A stretch of 64,000 bases of DNA from assembly GCF_027580225.2 (NCBI RefSeq), contig NC_073341.2:16056501-16120500 (forward strand), read 5' to 3'. The notes beneath the pieces are model-generated. The model did not search any database, was not told where the DNA came from, and was given only the letters and a program-made list of their open reading frames with translations. This stretch comes from Misgurnus anguillicaudatus. Its lineage: Eukaryota; Chordata; Actinopteri; Cypriniformes; Cobitidae. Below are positions 1 through 20,600 of this stretch, piece by piece. The stretch's first letter is position 1. Each line of letters starts with the position of its first letter. Both the position numbers and the translations under genes were made by a program.

Positions 1-592
1 CACTATAGTAAAACATGATTACACACAAAGACATTTATAGATATTAATATTAATGTCTTACAATATGTATTAATAGAAATTGCAACGGTTCGAAATGTGG
101 ATTTCTGGAAATATGGGTTTTTCTAATCATTTATATATTTTTCTTGGTGCAAAAGTCAGACTACAGAAATAAGCTGTAGTCAGAAACAAGACAGTGGAAA
201 GTGGAAAAAAAAATATAGTAAATAAAGTCAATGAACCCACTAACACATTTTCAAGTTAAACTTGACGTTTGCAGCGGACTACTGTGTGTGCTTGCATTTA
301 ACTGCATCTTGTTTTTAAATGATCAATAAGCATTCAGTTTAAACTAAAAACAAATGTCAAGAGAATGCAACTTCATTATTTCCTGTCACTGAGCCACGAA
401 AATGTGTTTTAAACCACTTATTTTTCCCTCTGTTGTAAATTCACAATAGTTTACTGATCTAGGAACAGTCTCCCCTATCTTAATTCAAATTTGGATAATG
501 GGAAAATACATCTGAACCCTGAACTAAATCATATTTTGGGGTCTGTTATAAATCAGCTTTTGTCTCTGACCTTATAACTATACAATGATCAT
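1..592. other. Intergenic, nothing recognised
   Basis: AT-rich sequence downstream of the renin gene. I see no exon, RNA gene or clear inverted-repeat element. It could hold part of the renin 3' UTR only if transcription runs through the transposon at 593-1819. Confidence 0.5.
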
Positions 593-1819
593 TTAAAGGG
601 ATAGTTCACCCAAAAATGAAAATTCCGTCATCATTCACTCACTCTCATGTTGTTACAAACCTACATGTATTTCTTTATTTTGATGAACACAAAGGAAGAT
701 ACTCTGAGAAATGTTTGCAACCAAACCGCTCACGAGCCCCATTCCCTTCCACAGTAGGGGAGAATCTGGGCAAAAGTAACGTGGGACGGAAGTAACAAAG
801 CGATTTTCTCTGAGCCCTGATAACATTTGCATCCCAAACTACGACAGCATCTTAGGAACACAACTCCTGACAGACCTGACAAATATCACGTTATTTACTC
901 ACTGTTTTCCGCGTGTAGATCCAGAAAGGTGTTTTCAACCATGATAAGTAAATTCCTAAAGCGGTCATTTTTTTCTTATAACGCATTGTGTTTCTGGTTT
1001 AATGTGTTAAAGTACTGATCAATCTACAGGTTATTCAGTGATCTAACACATCCTGAAGTTTGACACCTCTAAGGTTTTCAAAATAAAAGTAAATCGAGTT
1101 TAAATGTGAGGAGATCGTGTCAGGTCGAAAGTAACACTTGTTACTTTTGTCCCGCTGCTAATATTGTATATTTTGAAAATTTATATTATTCTAATTTGAT
1201 TTAATTTCATTTTCATAGTGTTAAAACTGTTGAAAAAATGCTTTATTCTCAACAATTTAAGTTTGTACTTTTGGTTGCTTTTGAAACATTTGATAAAACT
1301 GAAATTTAAAATGAAAATTTAATATCATTATATTTTACAAAGATAATTGCAAAATATGTTTGCAGTTACATATTAACGAGGTCTTAGTATATTTAGTAAA
1401 AAAAAAAGTGTAACACAAAAATCTATCTTGTTGTGTTGTGTAACAATTCGCTACTTATGTTTAAAGTGAAATTATACTGTCGTTTTACATTTTTACAAAA
1501 TTCCACCTGGTATTGATAGACCACACTTGTGAGTTATTGACCACAGCAAATATATATCTCTGTCTATAACATTATCTTTTAAAATTACGTTTTTCTGAAA
1601 AATTGTACTTTCGCCCCCATTTTCCCCTTTTCTTTTTTCATACTACGGATTCAAAATGTGCATAAGTGAATAAGGCTCACGATTGGTTTGGTTACACACA
1701 TTCCTCAAAATATCTTCATTCGTGTTTATCAAAACAAATACATTTTTACAGGCCTGCAACAACATGAGGGTGAGTAAATGACTACAAAATTAAAATCTTT
1801 GAGTGAACTATCGCTTTAA
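593..1819. mobile_element. Short inverted-repeat DNA transposon (GGGATAGTTCACCC family)
   Basis: The left end reads TTAAAGGGATAGTTCACCC and the right end GTGAACTATCGCTTTAA, its imperfect inverted copy. The sub-terminal blocks (CATCATTCACTCACTC on the left, AACATGAGGGTGAGTAAATG on the right) match the copies at 2101, 45851 and 61451. This copy is about four times longer than those because another element has landed inside it at about 756-1627. No protein is encoded. A TTTATT at 1242-1247, which reads AATAAA on the minus strand, could serve renin, but that is a guess. Confidence 0.75.
756..1627. mobile_element. Nested element with GGGGAGAAT...GTACTTTCGCCCCC ends
   Basis: The left end GGGGAGAATCTGGGCAAAAG and the right end ACTTTCGCCCCCATTTTCCCC are imperfect inverted repeats. 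They lie inside the larger element at 593-1819 and account for its excess length. The interior is AT-rich and non-coding, with further AAAGTAAC motifs. The boundaries are approximate. Confidence 0.5.
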
Positions 1820-1914
1820 GTTTCCTTATGTATGTGTGTCATTATATTTAGTTATTAACGTGACAGATCAGGTATTTATGAACTCAGTAGACGTCAAATT
1901 AGACCCACTGAATG

Positions 1915-8485
<6,571 letters not shown>

Positions 8486-8559
8486 TCTTCTGATGGATAA
8501 AATCTCTTTAACTAACAGATACTAACCAAACAGTTCTTATACCAACAACCTCTTTTCAA

Positions 8560-8610
8560 TTTTACTGCCCTTTTATGAGACTTTCCTCCTTTCTGTGTTT
8601 TTATACTATT
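8560..8610 (-). promoter_or_regulatory. ren: Likely renin core promoter with TATA box
   Basis: On the minus strand TATAAAA lies at 8605-8599, about 115 bases upstream of the renin ATG, which predicts a start site near 8570 and a 5' leader of about 85 bases. A second CATAAAAG sits nearer the gene. An AGGTCA half-site for nuclear receptors is present near 8670; such sites occur in mammalian renin enhancers, but one half-site is weak evidence. Confidence 0.5.
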
Positions 8611-8699
8611 TCTCCTGCTCTGATCCTGACATAACCTCTTTTTCTGATGAAGTGCTCCCTGAACCGCCTGACCTCTTGATCTAAAGGAACACATATCAC

Positions 8700-10259
8700 T
8701 TAGTGATTTAAGACCGTTTTTCTAAATGAAACATGTTTTTGTGGACCCAAAGATGTGAAAGTGTGTAAAAACATGTAAAACACATTAGATTTAATATCTA
8801 AGCTAACCCTATACAGCCATGAATCAATCTCAACATCAATTAAAGGGGAGGACATGCAAATTAAAAATCTGATCATTTGAATAACTTGGCATAAACGTTT
8901 ACAAAGATAAAAATATATATACGTTAAAGGCTTATTGAAATTAATTTGCTTTCATTTACTATTCCTAAAATTTTGTTTCTGAGCTAACATGCTTACTGTT
9001 CAAATTTCTCCACTCTCTGTGATAACATTCAAAGATAATTTGCTGTGGTATACATGATCTCATTTCTACGTACCACCTGTCCCTACCAAAATAAAACCAC
9101 ATGTCCTCAGTCTTTATTATACATCTCACATAAGCTCTTTACATGAGAAATGTTAATAAGCTTTTAACTAAAAACAACATTCAATGTTTCTTTGGGTGGT
9201 ACATTTAGATCATTGACCACCTCTTTACCATGGTACTGACGTCCTTGGTTTGTTTGTAAGGGCATTTACTGGCATGCAGCTCTCATAGACCTGTGACCTT
9301 TAACCATAAGGGCAATATGTACGTCTGCAAATGGGTTTCCCACAGTAATAGGCAATGCCCAATCTTATTTCCTGCCTCCCGTGGGGAGCTCCATACATCA
9401 TTGTAGATGCCATCTTGTACATCTTCATCTGTTTTGTTGTTTAGATCCTCATGTGCTCTATTTTATGATTGTTTATTCCACTGACGTGAAACAGTTTGTA
9501 ATAGCAAAATCGCAACATAATTCTTAAGCTAAAAATCCAAGCAGCTGCCTCTGTCCAAGCAATGGCCCTGTAACTGTTTATAGTGACTTAAACATAAATA
9601 ATATTACATGCATCTGGCAGATACTCACTGGCTGTGTTATTTGGCCTTGTTTAGCAGTTGCCATCCAGCAGTTGGCACCACAAATGGCATCTATATTTTT
9701 TGATGCTGGAGCTGATCAAAAATAAATGAAGTGAACGTATAGGCAGCTGCCATACTTTTATAGGCATTTTGAAAGCCAAGCCGGATAATATGATGATGCC
9801 ATCCTAATGGGCATCTGATCTGATACTTGCTGGTTCAGCTGAACAGCTGCATGTGAACCATGCAGTGGATATTTGGTTGCACTTACCTTCTCCAACCACT
9901 GGGTGTCATAGTGCTGTACTGTATGGTACTGTATAAGCATGCCTCAATTTTAATGAGAAAGTCTGAAGATATACGTAAGATAACATATTATGTGCTTATA
10001 ATACTTGAAATGTACGGATCATATACAATTGCATTCTAATTTGCAACATGAAATTCAAGGATATGTTAGCTGCACTAGAATTATCACAGTGTGTAACAAT
10101 ACACATTTCGGTGACCTAAATGACATTGCATGCACGCGGTCAGTTTACTGAAAGTGAAACTCTTTTTCATGTGGCAGCACTTTTTGATTTGATGAGCATA
10201 TGTCTTCAAAGATCTGTAACTTATTTCACAGTGAATCATTTTAATTCCACATCAGAACC
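8700..10259. other. ren to bicaudal-D intergenic region, no gene seen
   Basis: About 1.6 kb between two head-to-head genes. I find no exon-like reading frame, RNA gene or well-defined inverted-repeat element. Regulatory sequences for both genes may be here, but none can be named from sequence alone. Confidence 0.5.
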
Positions 10260-10457
10260 ACATCCTCCTCTGCACTGCTCATCACACGAGAGCGAGCGTT
10301 TTAAATATCATCGAGGCGGAAGTGCAGGCGCGTCAGTGCGCGTGCATTCATTCAAACTGACTTCTGGGGCGCGCGCGGGGAAAGGGCTGTCTGATCTCCT
10401 CGAGCACAAATCCTCATAATATCCGTTTACCGAGCGATTCTGACATCAAGTTTAAAG
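10260..10457 (+). promoter_or_regulatory. CpG-rich promoter and non-coding first exon of the bicaudal-D gene
   Basis: The stretch is rich in CpG (GGCGCGTCAGTGCGCGTG, then GGGGCGCGCGCGGGG), unlike its AT-rich surroundings. It ends in a good donor, AAAG|GTAAGAG, after 10457. The first coding exon begins after an acceptor at 11610, so this is most simply a 5' UTR exon. No TATA box is evident. The transcription start is not defined. Confidence 0.6.
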
Positions 10458-10959
10458 GTAAGAGACTGTTAAAAGTGACCTCTTTATCTTCAGCTAGCAC
10501 AATCTGACAGTTTAGCGTTAGCTAAACCGAGCTAACCAAATCGATGAATAAGGCGGATGTGTTGACGTTAAACAGTTGGTTCAGCAGATGGACGGTTGGT
10601 CATATATAACGTTAAATAACGAAGGATAATGTTGGTATTACATGAAATAATTTCTTATGTCGAGCAGTATCGTATAGTTAAAAGTCGCGAAATCCAAAGT
10701 ATTAGCATCGTGACTTCAGCAAAGTAATAAATTAATGTTTGCAACTTTTAAAGTAATCTAGCACAAAGACTAACCATATAATAACAGCTTTGTATTAATA
10801 TTGAAGAACTGCACCAGTGTCTGCTTATTCCTTTGAAGTGTGTGAGATCACACAACGTTACTACAAATACTTCCTAATGTCAATAAAAACTACAAAACCT
10901 AATGCTTGTTTAGCCAAATACAAAAACGTACAGAAGTTGACTGGTTTCTTACATTAGAA

Positions 10960-11382
10960 AGGAACAATGTAAGATTTCAGCACAAAATGTCTAAAAATCA
11001 TTAGCACAGTGTTACATGTTTTGTTTCCATGTGTACCTATATTATCCTAAATGTTTTACCAACACCCCGCCCCTGTTTGCAGGGTCACTTGTCAGTGGTC
11101 TTACGTCTGGGTTGTCTTCATGTGTTGGACTTTGTGGCACTGCACAGAGCGATGACATCAGGTGTGACATCATAATATCGCAAGAGCGGTTTAATATTTG
11201 AGTTGAATCATTTTGCATTGACTTTGTATGTAATGTACCCACGCAAATCATTGAATTCGCATTTGGTGTGTACGTCCCATTAAACTTCCATCGTTCTTTG
11301 CTCTTTCACAGCGTAATCAAAAGCTATGATGCTTTTGTTGTAGCAACCTCTAGTGGTAAAAGTTACATATTGTGCCTTTAAT
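10960..11382. mobile_element. Inverted-repeat element (GGCACAATATGTAA ends)
   Basis: The right end GTTACATATTGTGCCTTTAA is preceded by CCTCTAGTGG; the degraded left end is AAAGGAACAATGTAAG. The same ends bound the larger element at 40379-42506. It lies in the 5' intron of the bicaudal-D gene. Confidence 0.5.
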
Positions 11383-11666
11383 AAATTGGTATAATACTAC
11401 ACTAGGTGTGCCGATAGAACCATCAGACGGATGACGTCCTTTTACCGTGAGAGTGATTCGAGAAATCATATGGTCTAATTTCACATCGTTCTTCTCGCAG
11501 TAATTTTGTCAGTTCTTGCGCCGCTGTATAAAGTCGAACAAGCCTACAATACACTGTGCAAGCTGCCCATCTAAATACATAAACTATCATAAACATCACT
11601 CTCATTGCAGGCATGATGATACAAGAGTGAAGTGCCTTGAGTGCCAAAACCAAAATCGGCAGGAGG

Positions 11667-14600
11667 ATGTCGGAGGATGATGATGGAGAGTTGGTGGAGG
11701 TCTGTGGAGGAGGGCTTCAGGCGGAGGTGGAGAGGCTGACAGCAGAGCTGCAGGAGGCCAATGAGGAGAAATTACAAGCTGCGCGGTATGGTCTGGCCAT
11801 GCTGGAGGAGAGCGCTGCCCTGCAGAGCAAACACAGCCAGCTTGAAGAGGAGCATGAAGCTCTCAAACTGGAGCTACAGGAGCTTCGAGAGGTTAGTGAG
11901 GACACTGAAGAATTGTTACACTGTGCCAGTGTGTTCTTGTCCAAGTAACAATCGGGTATTAAAACTAGACATGCCATTTAGCTAGTACAAGGTTGACCTG
12001 AGGATATTTGTCTTTGCATTTCTTTTGATAAATGATTATAAGCACTTTCTCTGTTTGAATCATGTCCTTCCAGCCTCACAATAGATGGGTTGTGTACTCA
12101 AATGTTTTGTTTGAATAGCATCACATTTAGTTCCCTATTTTTACTTTTTGTACTTTTAAGGTTAAATAGAGTGCCGCAGCCCGCAGGTATGCGTATTTCT
12201 GTAGGCCAACGCGGAATTTAGTAGGACACTTGCTCCCTTGCTAAAAAGTCCATTCATTTTTCCCATACACATTTGGATTATCGCAAAAATAAGCTTTGTG
12301 TTAAGTTTATGACACTTATACGTTTTGTCAATATTCACAGATGAATGCAATTTATATGAATTTTAAAGTCTAAAAGCTAGCCTTGGGCTATAAGCAACCT
12401 AAACAGCTTCCGACACCTCTTTCAAACTTTATTAAAAACATTTAAAAACATTTCATGATATAGAAATAATACTCTGTGGATGAATCTTTGTTGGGAATTG
12501 TGGTTATTTTGCAATGATTTTGAGATCTGACTAGGATGACTAGGGATGCAGCGATTAACCGGTTTAACTGTTAAAGTGCACCTATTTCATTGCTAAAAAC
12601 ATTATTTTGTGTATTTGGTATAATACAATGTGTTTGCGTGGTTTATGGTTCAAAAACACATACCGTACATTTTTGTAGCTCCAGATTTCACTCTCTTCCT
12701 GAAACGCACTGATTTTGTACATTGATTTGAAAACTCAGCGCTGTGTCTCTGATTGGCCAGCTAATCTATAGGTTGGTATTGGCCAGAATACCTCTGACTT
12801 CAGCCAGAAACGTGACGCTCCTTACCATGTTTGAAAGATTCGCTCACAATGCAATGCTAACAGGAGTTAACTTACAGGCTGAGTCGGAAGTGGGAGGAAT
12901 TATGATAATGTCGGTCTTGTCTACATCACCAATCCCAGGAAGTAAACTGTTTCCTACAATCCGTGTGTTTGTTGTAGTCCAAGAAAGGAGATTTACGTTG
13001 GAGACGATAACTTGCATCATCTTTTTTTTTGGGGTATGCACTTTTAGCAAATTTTTAACATAAATTGTTAACGTACTAATACACACCGACACACCAAAGG
13101 AAATGTAAAACCGTGAATTAGACCATAGGTGCCCTTTAACCGCTCTTTACGATTACTTAACTCTACATTTCTTAAAAAAATTTTGCTTTATTGTGTTGGA
13201 CTTGATGAGACTATTTCCAGTGCACTTATGTATTGCTGTTCTTGTGTTGCTATAATTGCTTCTATTGTTTACTAGGGATGTAACGATTCAACCGTGTGTC
13301 CCATTAAAAATGCCTGTCTGAAATCGATTCTGAATCGCAGGGCTGCGATTCTTTGTTTCATGCACGGCTTGTGCATGTACTACGGCATTTGGTCAGTAGG
13401 AAGTCCTTATCAATCTAAAATCATAACGAGTCGGAGTCGTTTATAACGTGCATTTAAAAAAGCAACACTTGTTAAAAAAATCATTTAAAATATTCTTTAT
13501 TATCATGAAAATACCTAAAACAATTTGAAGAACAGCGATATAAATATTCCTGTAGACATTTCCTGGAATAGCATTCGTAATACTACTTCTTCTGTGGTAC
13601 AAAGGGAGTTTCTGCACGGGAGCGGCCCCTGGCGTTGGGATGTGCCTGGATTTCACTGTAATTCATTCAAATTCATTCATTGAGAAAACATGCATTTGCA
13701 CGGTTAATCGTTACACCCCTATTGTTTACCTCACTTGTAAGTCGCTTTGGACAAAAGCGTCTGCTAAATGACAAAATGTAATGTAAATGTTATTAAGTGG
13801 GGGTATTACTGGTGTTTTATGTTGTAAAATAAAATGTGAAAGGCCTTTAACCATAACCCTTTTTAAAAAACCCATTGACTTCGGGACAATGGAACCAGAA
13901 GTGGTAAATGCTAACTTGCTTCCAGGTTTTGCTTATGAAAATACATCATCCCTGCGGCACTCTATACTTAGCTTGGGTATACAAAGTGAGCACATTTGCA
14001 AGAGCTTACTTTTGCTTAATGTAAAATTTGACAAAGCTGATATTTAATTTCACGTTGTGAATCGATTTTTGGGATCAAGGAGACCAGACCAATTTGAATC
14101 GAATATTTATTTACACATTGCATAATGTTGTTGTAACACCACACCCTTTGAATTTCATCATAATTTGTCGGACTGAAATCGCATGTTTCTGATTCAAAAC
14201 CTGTGGCCGGTTGCATAAAACTTTAAGACTAGCTTTAAAAGTTAGTCATGAATTTTTTTCTTCAAGACTGATGATAACTGTTTTAAGTATGTTACATAGA
14301 AAGGTAGATTGGTCTAATTTAAATCCAAATAATAAGACTGATTAGCCATAACTAATTGCTAGTTAGTCAGAATCATACTTAAGACGCAGTCTTAACGTCA
14401 CGGCTATGCAACCGGCCACTGGGTGTGCAATTTAATCAAATGAAATATTCTGAGTGACATTTATCAAATGTGTTTAATGCAAAATAGCTTTATATTATGC
14501 ATAATAGCTAAATAGCAAATTAGCATTGTTCTGTAGTTCCGTTGTTTTCTGAAATTAATATTTGTAGTGTATTTATTAATGCATTGCATCCTAAAGAAGT

Positions 14601-17600
14601 CATATTTTGAGGAACAATGTAGGAGAACTCTTAAGCACTTTTTTTGTGTAGCATTTGTCAGTTGAAGTTTATTTTTACAAGCTCCCTGAGGTCATTACTG
14701 TCTGATTTTTGGCACATGAATAGTTTTGGGAACTTGCCACTATCTAATACAAGCTTTACAAAGAGGCTGCTGTTGTAGGGTGGTCAAAAATTATATTAGA
14801 CATGACAGCCGGTCTGTGAGCAACCTTAGTAAATGAGACATAATCTTTAACGTGCAACAACAAAAGAAGGTGGTAAAGAGTTATGAAAAGCAAACAAATG
14901 GTTTAAATAAAAGTCAATTAAAACTGCAGAGCAGTGTGTGTGGTCCATGGCCAAAGAAGAATACACATATCCTGTAATCCTGCTATCCGTAAGCCTTTTT
15001 GTGTCCCTGTATTAAACAGATTTATTACATCTGTTTCTTTTAAATCCTAGCTTTTGGCCTTTTCAGATTCTAGAAAATGTTGATATATTATAGGTTGGCA
15101 ACTCAGCTAACATGTAACTAAATGTTGAATTGATGTATGGGCCGTGATGGGGGCAGACTTCCGGCTATATGAAGGTTAGACTCATGTATTTCTCTCTGTG
15201 TCTGATTAGTAGAGCGTGAAATTGTCAAAGTAGGTGAATGTGGTCGAATGAAAGGACTGGAGTGAACAGATCTGGGGTTTGTGTGCTAGAAACGGCATGT
15301 GATATGAACTGTAGTATGTGTAGATGCTTTTCATACTGTAACTGTATCACAGAGTAACTGGCAATTTTAATCCGGACATATTGATTATTATGTGTGATTT
15401 AAAATGATGAAGATGATGAAGTATTTCTTCTCTTTTATGATGATATTGTCTCATTGCCATCAATAGGCATTCTGTACAAATGTGTGTTTCATCCACATTT
15501 CTCCCTCAGACTGCCTTTAATCATCAATTATAGAGTGGCACAAACACGTTCTTACATGACATATGATGATGAAAATGTATGGCATGTTTATGGTAGGCAA
15601 CTTGTTTAGTCTTGATTCATCTGGTAGCACTACAGTTGGAGTATAGGACACGACAGCATTGTTAACTTAAAACTAAAAAGTTTTTGTGTTTTGACCGTTT
15701 TTTACACAACAATGGTGTTACTTGATAATAAACTCAAATAAGAGGTTCTTGGAAACTGAATTCTGGATGCATCAGTCTTAAGTTGGAAAAACTACAAAAA
15801 CCAATAAATAAAATTACACTTGTTTGTAAGTAACACAATAATTGCAATATTAAATATTCTTTATTTATATATGCAACAATCAAATTGAACAGCTTTTTAA
15901 ATCTTTGCCAGCCAGCACCAGCTTTTTTTGATTTACAAGTTTAATGCCTTCCAGAAAATGTTGTTCTTTAAATAAATAAACATTTAATTGAAAGAACAGG
16001 CCCTCTGTTTAAAAAAAAACTTTCATCCTACCTCCATTAGTTCTCTTTTATTATCTCTCAAATATGGCTAGGTTTCTTCAAAAACACCAAATTTTGAGCA
16101 AAAATCTGAGATAATCCTATTTTTGTGAAGACCTTTTGATGGAGATAATTTTCAGAGCGATCCTCAAAACTTACACAGGTCGGAGCCGATGGTGTAGTGG
16201 ACGGTGCTCCGACACACAGTGCAGACGCACTTCTGGCAACCCGAGTTCGAATCCCGGCTCGAGGTCCTTTGCCAATCCCATACCCCTCTCTCCACCCTAT
16301 ACTTTCCTGTCGTCTCCTTAATCACTGTCTATCTAATAAAGGCAAAATGGCCCAAAAATATAACTTAAAAAAAAAAACGTACACAGACATACAGATATTT
16401 GCCCTAGGGCGATACTTTCAGGTTTTATAAGTTGTGAAAGAAGTACTATGGATTTCTGGAAAAACTCGTCAATGGCGGGGAAAGAGTTAAATAAATGATG
16501 TAACGTTCTAGAAAAAGTTAGTAATGCAGCATGATGTATTATATATTAACTTCTATGTCATTTTGTATTTTCACGCAGCTGTTACGATTGTGCTTTGCTG
16601 CGTAGGGCTGTGATATCCAGTTAGCACTGTTTTCGGTTTATATTTTATTATATTATACTTATATTTTGGACGAAAATTTGCTGGTGCTGAAATTTTAGTG
16701 CAACACTAATATTATGTGTTTAGACATTGTGTAACATTGCAAGTTACTGGTATTCACCATTATACAGCATTTTTTGTAGGGCTGTGCAATTAATCGTTTT
16801 TCGATTTCAATTTCGATTTTTGCACATTTCGATTGCAAAAACAAGATAATCGAGGGAGATCGATTAGTGTGCCGCATTTCTGTTATTTCGTTTTGAGTCA
16901 TTAATCCGATGCGTCATAAGCAGCTGCGCCTCGCACACAAAGTAGAAATCCTCATGTATTTGTTCAGTTTTATGCTTTTCAAGCGAGCGGAGGCAAACTA
17001 TCCCTCACGTTTAAAATATCACCTGGATCGTGGCGCCGCTCTCCGTGCAGAGAGCTGCGCGCTCAGTCATCTGTTTTAAGTCAGGTCACTAGGTAATAAT
17101 CCTGTTTATGTTTGTAAACTTATATGCATTTCAAGCGATCGTGTTTAAAATGTGAATCGCGTTCTGCTGGCACTTAAACACTACTGCTTTGACACGTGTA
17201 GCCTTCTGCAGCAACACTAAACAATGCATTGAATGTATGCAGGGCTTGACATTAACACCCGCCAAATGCGGGTATATTTCGGCTGCGACCGTTTGTGGAG
17301 ACGCGCGCGCGTTCAGCGGAGCGTTGCGGACCAAAGCGCCACCTCCCAGAGAGCGCGCGAGAGGTGATGGATTTGCGAATGCACAGGAGGACGCAGTCTG
17401 AGCGCATACACACTTCGGGAAAGATATAACAATTGCATGGAAGTGAATGGAGAGATATATATTGCGTGCACATTCTCAGGGCAAGAGCGGAGAGAAATTC
17501 AGCGCATTCCTGAATGAACACGAAATCAAATGAAACCCGCCAGCTGAGAGGTTCGCGCATCATTTTAATGTAGGCTACTTTGGGCAACAATAATGCCCTC

Positions 17601-20600
17601 TCGACAGTTGTCATTAAAAGTCTTAAATCACTTTTAACAGAAAACATGATCAAGCATATAAAATACAATCTGCATAAACAAGTTGAAAGTAAAATTCATG
17701 TACATTTCTTGACTGCTGTTGTTAATAAATATTTAAAGTGGTTGTTGAGGGGTTTTGTTTATATCTTTTCAGTTAATCTTCTACACCCCTGCTCCACTTT
17801 TAATATATTCATTCAATGTAAATCTATTTATGCCTTACTAGACTGTTTTTATGCACCTAAATATATGATATGATCTATACTGATATACCTGGTATATACC
17901 AGCTAATGTTGTCCTAATTTGGGTGGTCAGACTGCATTTGAAATTCAATCTGCATCTAATTTAGCTAAACCAAGTAAATTTGCTCAAATTAAAGTCATTT
18001 TAGGATGCCAAAGTCAAGTTTAATCATATAAAATTTCTTTTACCAGCAACAAAATTGTGGCCTGTGAAAATGCTGAGTGGCTAGTAACTTTGGAAAACAA
18101 CTAGCCACTTTGGCTGGTGAGCAAAAAAGTTAATGTCAAGCCCATGTATAAATGCATGTTTTTACAGTCATTTAAGTAATCGTGTTAAATAATCGAGATT
18201 AAGATTTTTATCAAAACAATCGGGATTATGATTTTTCCCCTAATCGAGCAGCCCTAATTTTTTGTTTGTCATTTTCGCATGCATAGGGATCATTTTGACA
18301 ACATTATCATCTGTACACAAAACGCACAGTTTTCATATTTCAGTGTTGCTTTGTAGGCATGGGCCGGGATAAGATTCTGGTGGTATAATAACCTTTAGCA
18401 AAAATATCACAGTTTTGCGGTATAGCCATTGCAACACTTAAATGTGTTATTTTCAAATGGCAGGTAAAAATAAAGCCTTTAAATTATAATATGCTTTCGA
18501 AAAAAATCGATAATATTTTCGTAATGTATATTAAATGTAAACATCAAATCAATTACATGACTTAATGATTTTTGTATAAACACAGCTCGTAACTTTGAGA
18601 CGATATCACAGAACATTTTAGTGGTTTTGAAACCTTGACTGTTTAAAACCTCGGTATACCTTGAAACCAGAAACCGGCCCATGCCTATTGCATGTGTAAA
18701 CATACCCATAGTTTGAAATGGGCCACATGACGAACCATTTGAAAACCGTTTCATTCATTATAACACACTTTGTGTTGTCAGGAAAGCTTAAATTTGATAG
18801 TTGATGTATATACAGTTTGCTGTGCTAGCTCTTAAAGCAAGTAAACACATTCCAAAAAACAAGTGAAAACTGGTGATTTTGTCCTTCAACAGTTCTAATA
18901 ACAACTGTACTCATTTAAAGTATGTCAGTCATTCACTCTTAAAATAGCTCACGGCCATCGTTTTGTCAGTGCTGGTTTATCAATCTGCCAGCCAAACAAA
19001 ATTTTTTTTCTTTATTGTTTTTCTATATTTTCTTTGTTTATCTCAGTTCTTTGGATAAGATGGTGATTAATGAGGTTTATTTTGCCTCTATTTGTAGGCC
19101 CTGGCAGAGTCTGTCAACAGTCATAAGCGTGCAGCAGCAGATGGGGAAAACCGAGAGGAAAGTCTCCTGCAAGAGACGGCCAACAAAGAGGCAGCCATGG
19201 CCATTCGCATGGATGAGCTACAGGCAGAGCTTAAACAGGCACGTGTCATGCTGGCCAATGCCACATCTGAAAATGAGAGACTGGCTGGACTTTCCATCCA
19301 ATTGAAGAAGGTACATTCACGCTTTACCATCAGAAAGCCAATGTTTATGAAAGTTTGTCCAACCAGCAATTTAATGGCTGGTATGCTCAAAGTCAAATAA
19401 AGTTTTATTGTTCTTGGTCTATGAGCTGTAAAACTTTATATGTCATCTGATGTTATTTATATGTTTAACAACATCAAAACACAGATGCAATGTTAGAAAT
19501 GGAGCTGAATCTGTGCCCTTGGCTGAATATCTAGCTGGTTAAAATAAAAGCGGAAATTTGACGCTACGTCTCCATGAGGCCTCATCATGTAACACAAAAC
19601 CAGCTTGAGTTACAGTGGGAGCAAAAGGAAAGAGATCACAGTGAACTTGTCTACATCTGTCTGTAATAGCATATTAAAAGACACACAACATTGTTTCATA
19701 AAATAAGGTCATAGGGCTTCAAAAATGACCTGGTGTTGAGTATCTTGTGGCAGAATTTGGAAGCAAACACTACACTACAGTTGCTACAGTTAAGCTATCA
19801 TTATATGTTTTGTGGGCACAATTTATTCTGAGTTTTATGGGCTGACTCCCTCGCTCTCTCTCTCATCTAGGATTGTGAGTGTTTGGATGCGGAGAAGATC
19901 CGTGTTAAAGAGCAAATGAAGGAGTACAAGGCCCGAGAGGTGCAGCAGCTTCAAGACAACAGCGAGCTGGAAGAGGAGAACATCTCACTGCAGAAACAAG
20001 TCTCCCTTCTTAAGGAGAACCAGGTGGGTCTTTGTGCATATGGAAATAGGAAATTTATTACTTTATTTAAATTTTGTTAAGATAAATATGTCAGGTTAAA
20101 GGGTAAACCTTTGTGTGCTGATAACAGGTGCTGCGTTACACAATGAACTTTGCTAGAAATGTCACGTGATGCACACAGAGCAGTACAAGCACGTGTGTCG
20201 TAGTGCCTGGGTTTCGACAGATTTTTAACAAAGCCTTCCTTCAGAGAGACTTCAGAGAAAGGTTTTTTCACTAGTACCCACATGAATATTCACAGTCACA
20301 CAGAGGACAGAAAGCCTTGTTTATTGGATTAAAAACCGGTTCGCTCAGGATGAATCTTACAGTCAGTACACATAAACAGAGATATTCTTAACTCTATGCC
20401 CAAGTGATTTTATCACATAGTTGTGTGTCATCATGTCAAGTATTTAATAGCAGATCCTGAGTCGGAGACAAATTCTCTAATCGTTCATGAACAGCTGGGA
20501 TATCATGAAGTGGACACCTGCCTAGATGTCTGTTTCTTCTAATAAAAGTCAAAATAATTATGGGTGCAGCTCTTTCTGTGAAAATGGGGAAGTTATCTTG

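Noticed and set aside
16190..16265. Possible tRNA gene, because of intact A and B boxes
   Set aside because: The poly(A) tail, flanking target duplication and non-tRNA tail show it is a SINE; the arms do not pair as in a working tRNA.
17131..17668. 138-codon minus-strand frame near a GC-rich stretch
   Set aside because: It spans the edge of a nested mobile element and shows no known domain or splice context.
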